Below, in pieces: positions 63,994 to 64,000 of a DNA stretch of 64,000 nt (position 1 is its first letter; every line of letters starts with the position of its first letter). The stretch is from Paenalcaligenes suwonensis (GTDB lineage Bacteria; Pseudomonadota; Gammaproteobacteria; Burkholderiales; Burkholderiaceae_B): positions 62,001 through 126,000 of the forward strand of contig NZ_JAANPV010000008.1 in NCBI RefSeq assembly GCF_011290505.1. The letters are read 5' to 3'. The notes beneath the pieces are model-generated. The model was not told the DNA's origin and did not search any database. It saw only the letters and a list, made by a program, of their open reading frames with translations. A program made the translations under genes and the position numbers.

Positions 63994-64000
63994 TTTGTAA

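Overview
The window looks like a chromosomal segment of a betaproteobacterium in the order Burkholderiales, most likely an Alcaligenaceae-type genome of moderate GC. This is inferred from gene order and protein style (gmk-rpoZ-spoT, surE-pcm-nlpD followed by rlmD, TRAP transporters, TrpX-type ABC operon), not from any 16S gene. There is no rRNA, tRNA, CRISPR array, insertion sequence or prophage that I can support.

Layout. Positions 1-5200 hold an RND efflux pair (adaptor plus the start of the pump, cut by the left edge) and a TrpX-type ABC uptake operon. Positions 5.2-23.2 kb are housekeeping: xth, gmk-rpoZ-spoT, azlCD, an M23 peptidase, ppiD, rlmJ, a pseudouridine synthase, ubiC, an MFS carrier, an aldo/keto reductase, a PII protein, a YbdG-type channel and argH. 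Positions 23.3-28.6 kb are a small accessory catabolic unit: an MHS carrier, a GMC oxidoreductase, a divergent IclR regulator and an FAH-family enzyme. Positions 28.7-36.6 kb return to core genes: rlmD, nlpD-pcm-surE (rpoS is missing from its usual place), plsY, tsaD, a purine permease and a thioredoxin.

Positions 37.2-61.0 kb form one large aromatic catabolic locus. It contains two MarR regulators, an IorA/IorB-like 2-oxoacid oxidoreductase, a thioesterase, a salicylyl-CoA/2-aminobenzoyl-CoA hydroxylase-reductase fusion, a gentisate-dioxygenase-like cupin, an FAH hydrolase, a nitrilase-family enzyme and an isatin-hydrolase-like cyclase. It continues with a three-part Rieske dioxygenase, an acyl-CoA ligase, a Cys-less thiolase-like protein with a DUF35 partner, an SDR, and a TRAP transporter with two binding proteins. 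Together these genes can be read as a complete route from an indole-type acid such as indole-3-acetate: ring dioxygenation, CoA activation, retro-aldol release of acetyl-CoA giving isatin, hydrolysis to isatinate, oxidative decarboxylation to anthraniloyl-CoA, 5-hydroxylation, ring cleavage and hydrolysis. That reading is inference. It resembles the MarR-controlled iad-type auxin degradation loci known in Variovorax and relatives. A short inverted repeat (TTTA-N4-TAAAC) recurs upstream of the locus's transcription units and is a candidate common operator.

A dispersed hairpin repeat family, at least seven copies with a common GGTGTCTCAAAT core, lies in the intergenic gaps at 33.4, 36.8-37.1, 49.4-50.0 and 61.1 kb, so three of its four sites are next to or inside the catabolic locus. 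The right end (61-64 kb) has an AT-rich membrane protein of unknown function, rlmF, a GFA-family protein and the antitoxin half of a putative toxin-antitoxin pair whose toxin would lie beyond the edge.
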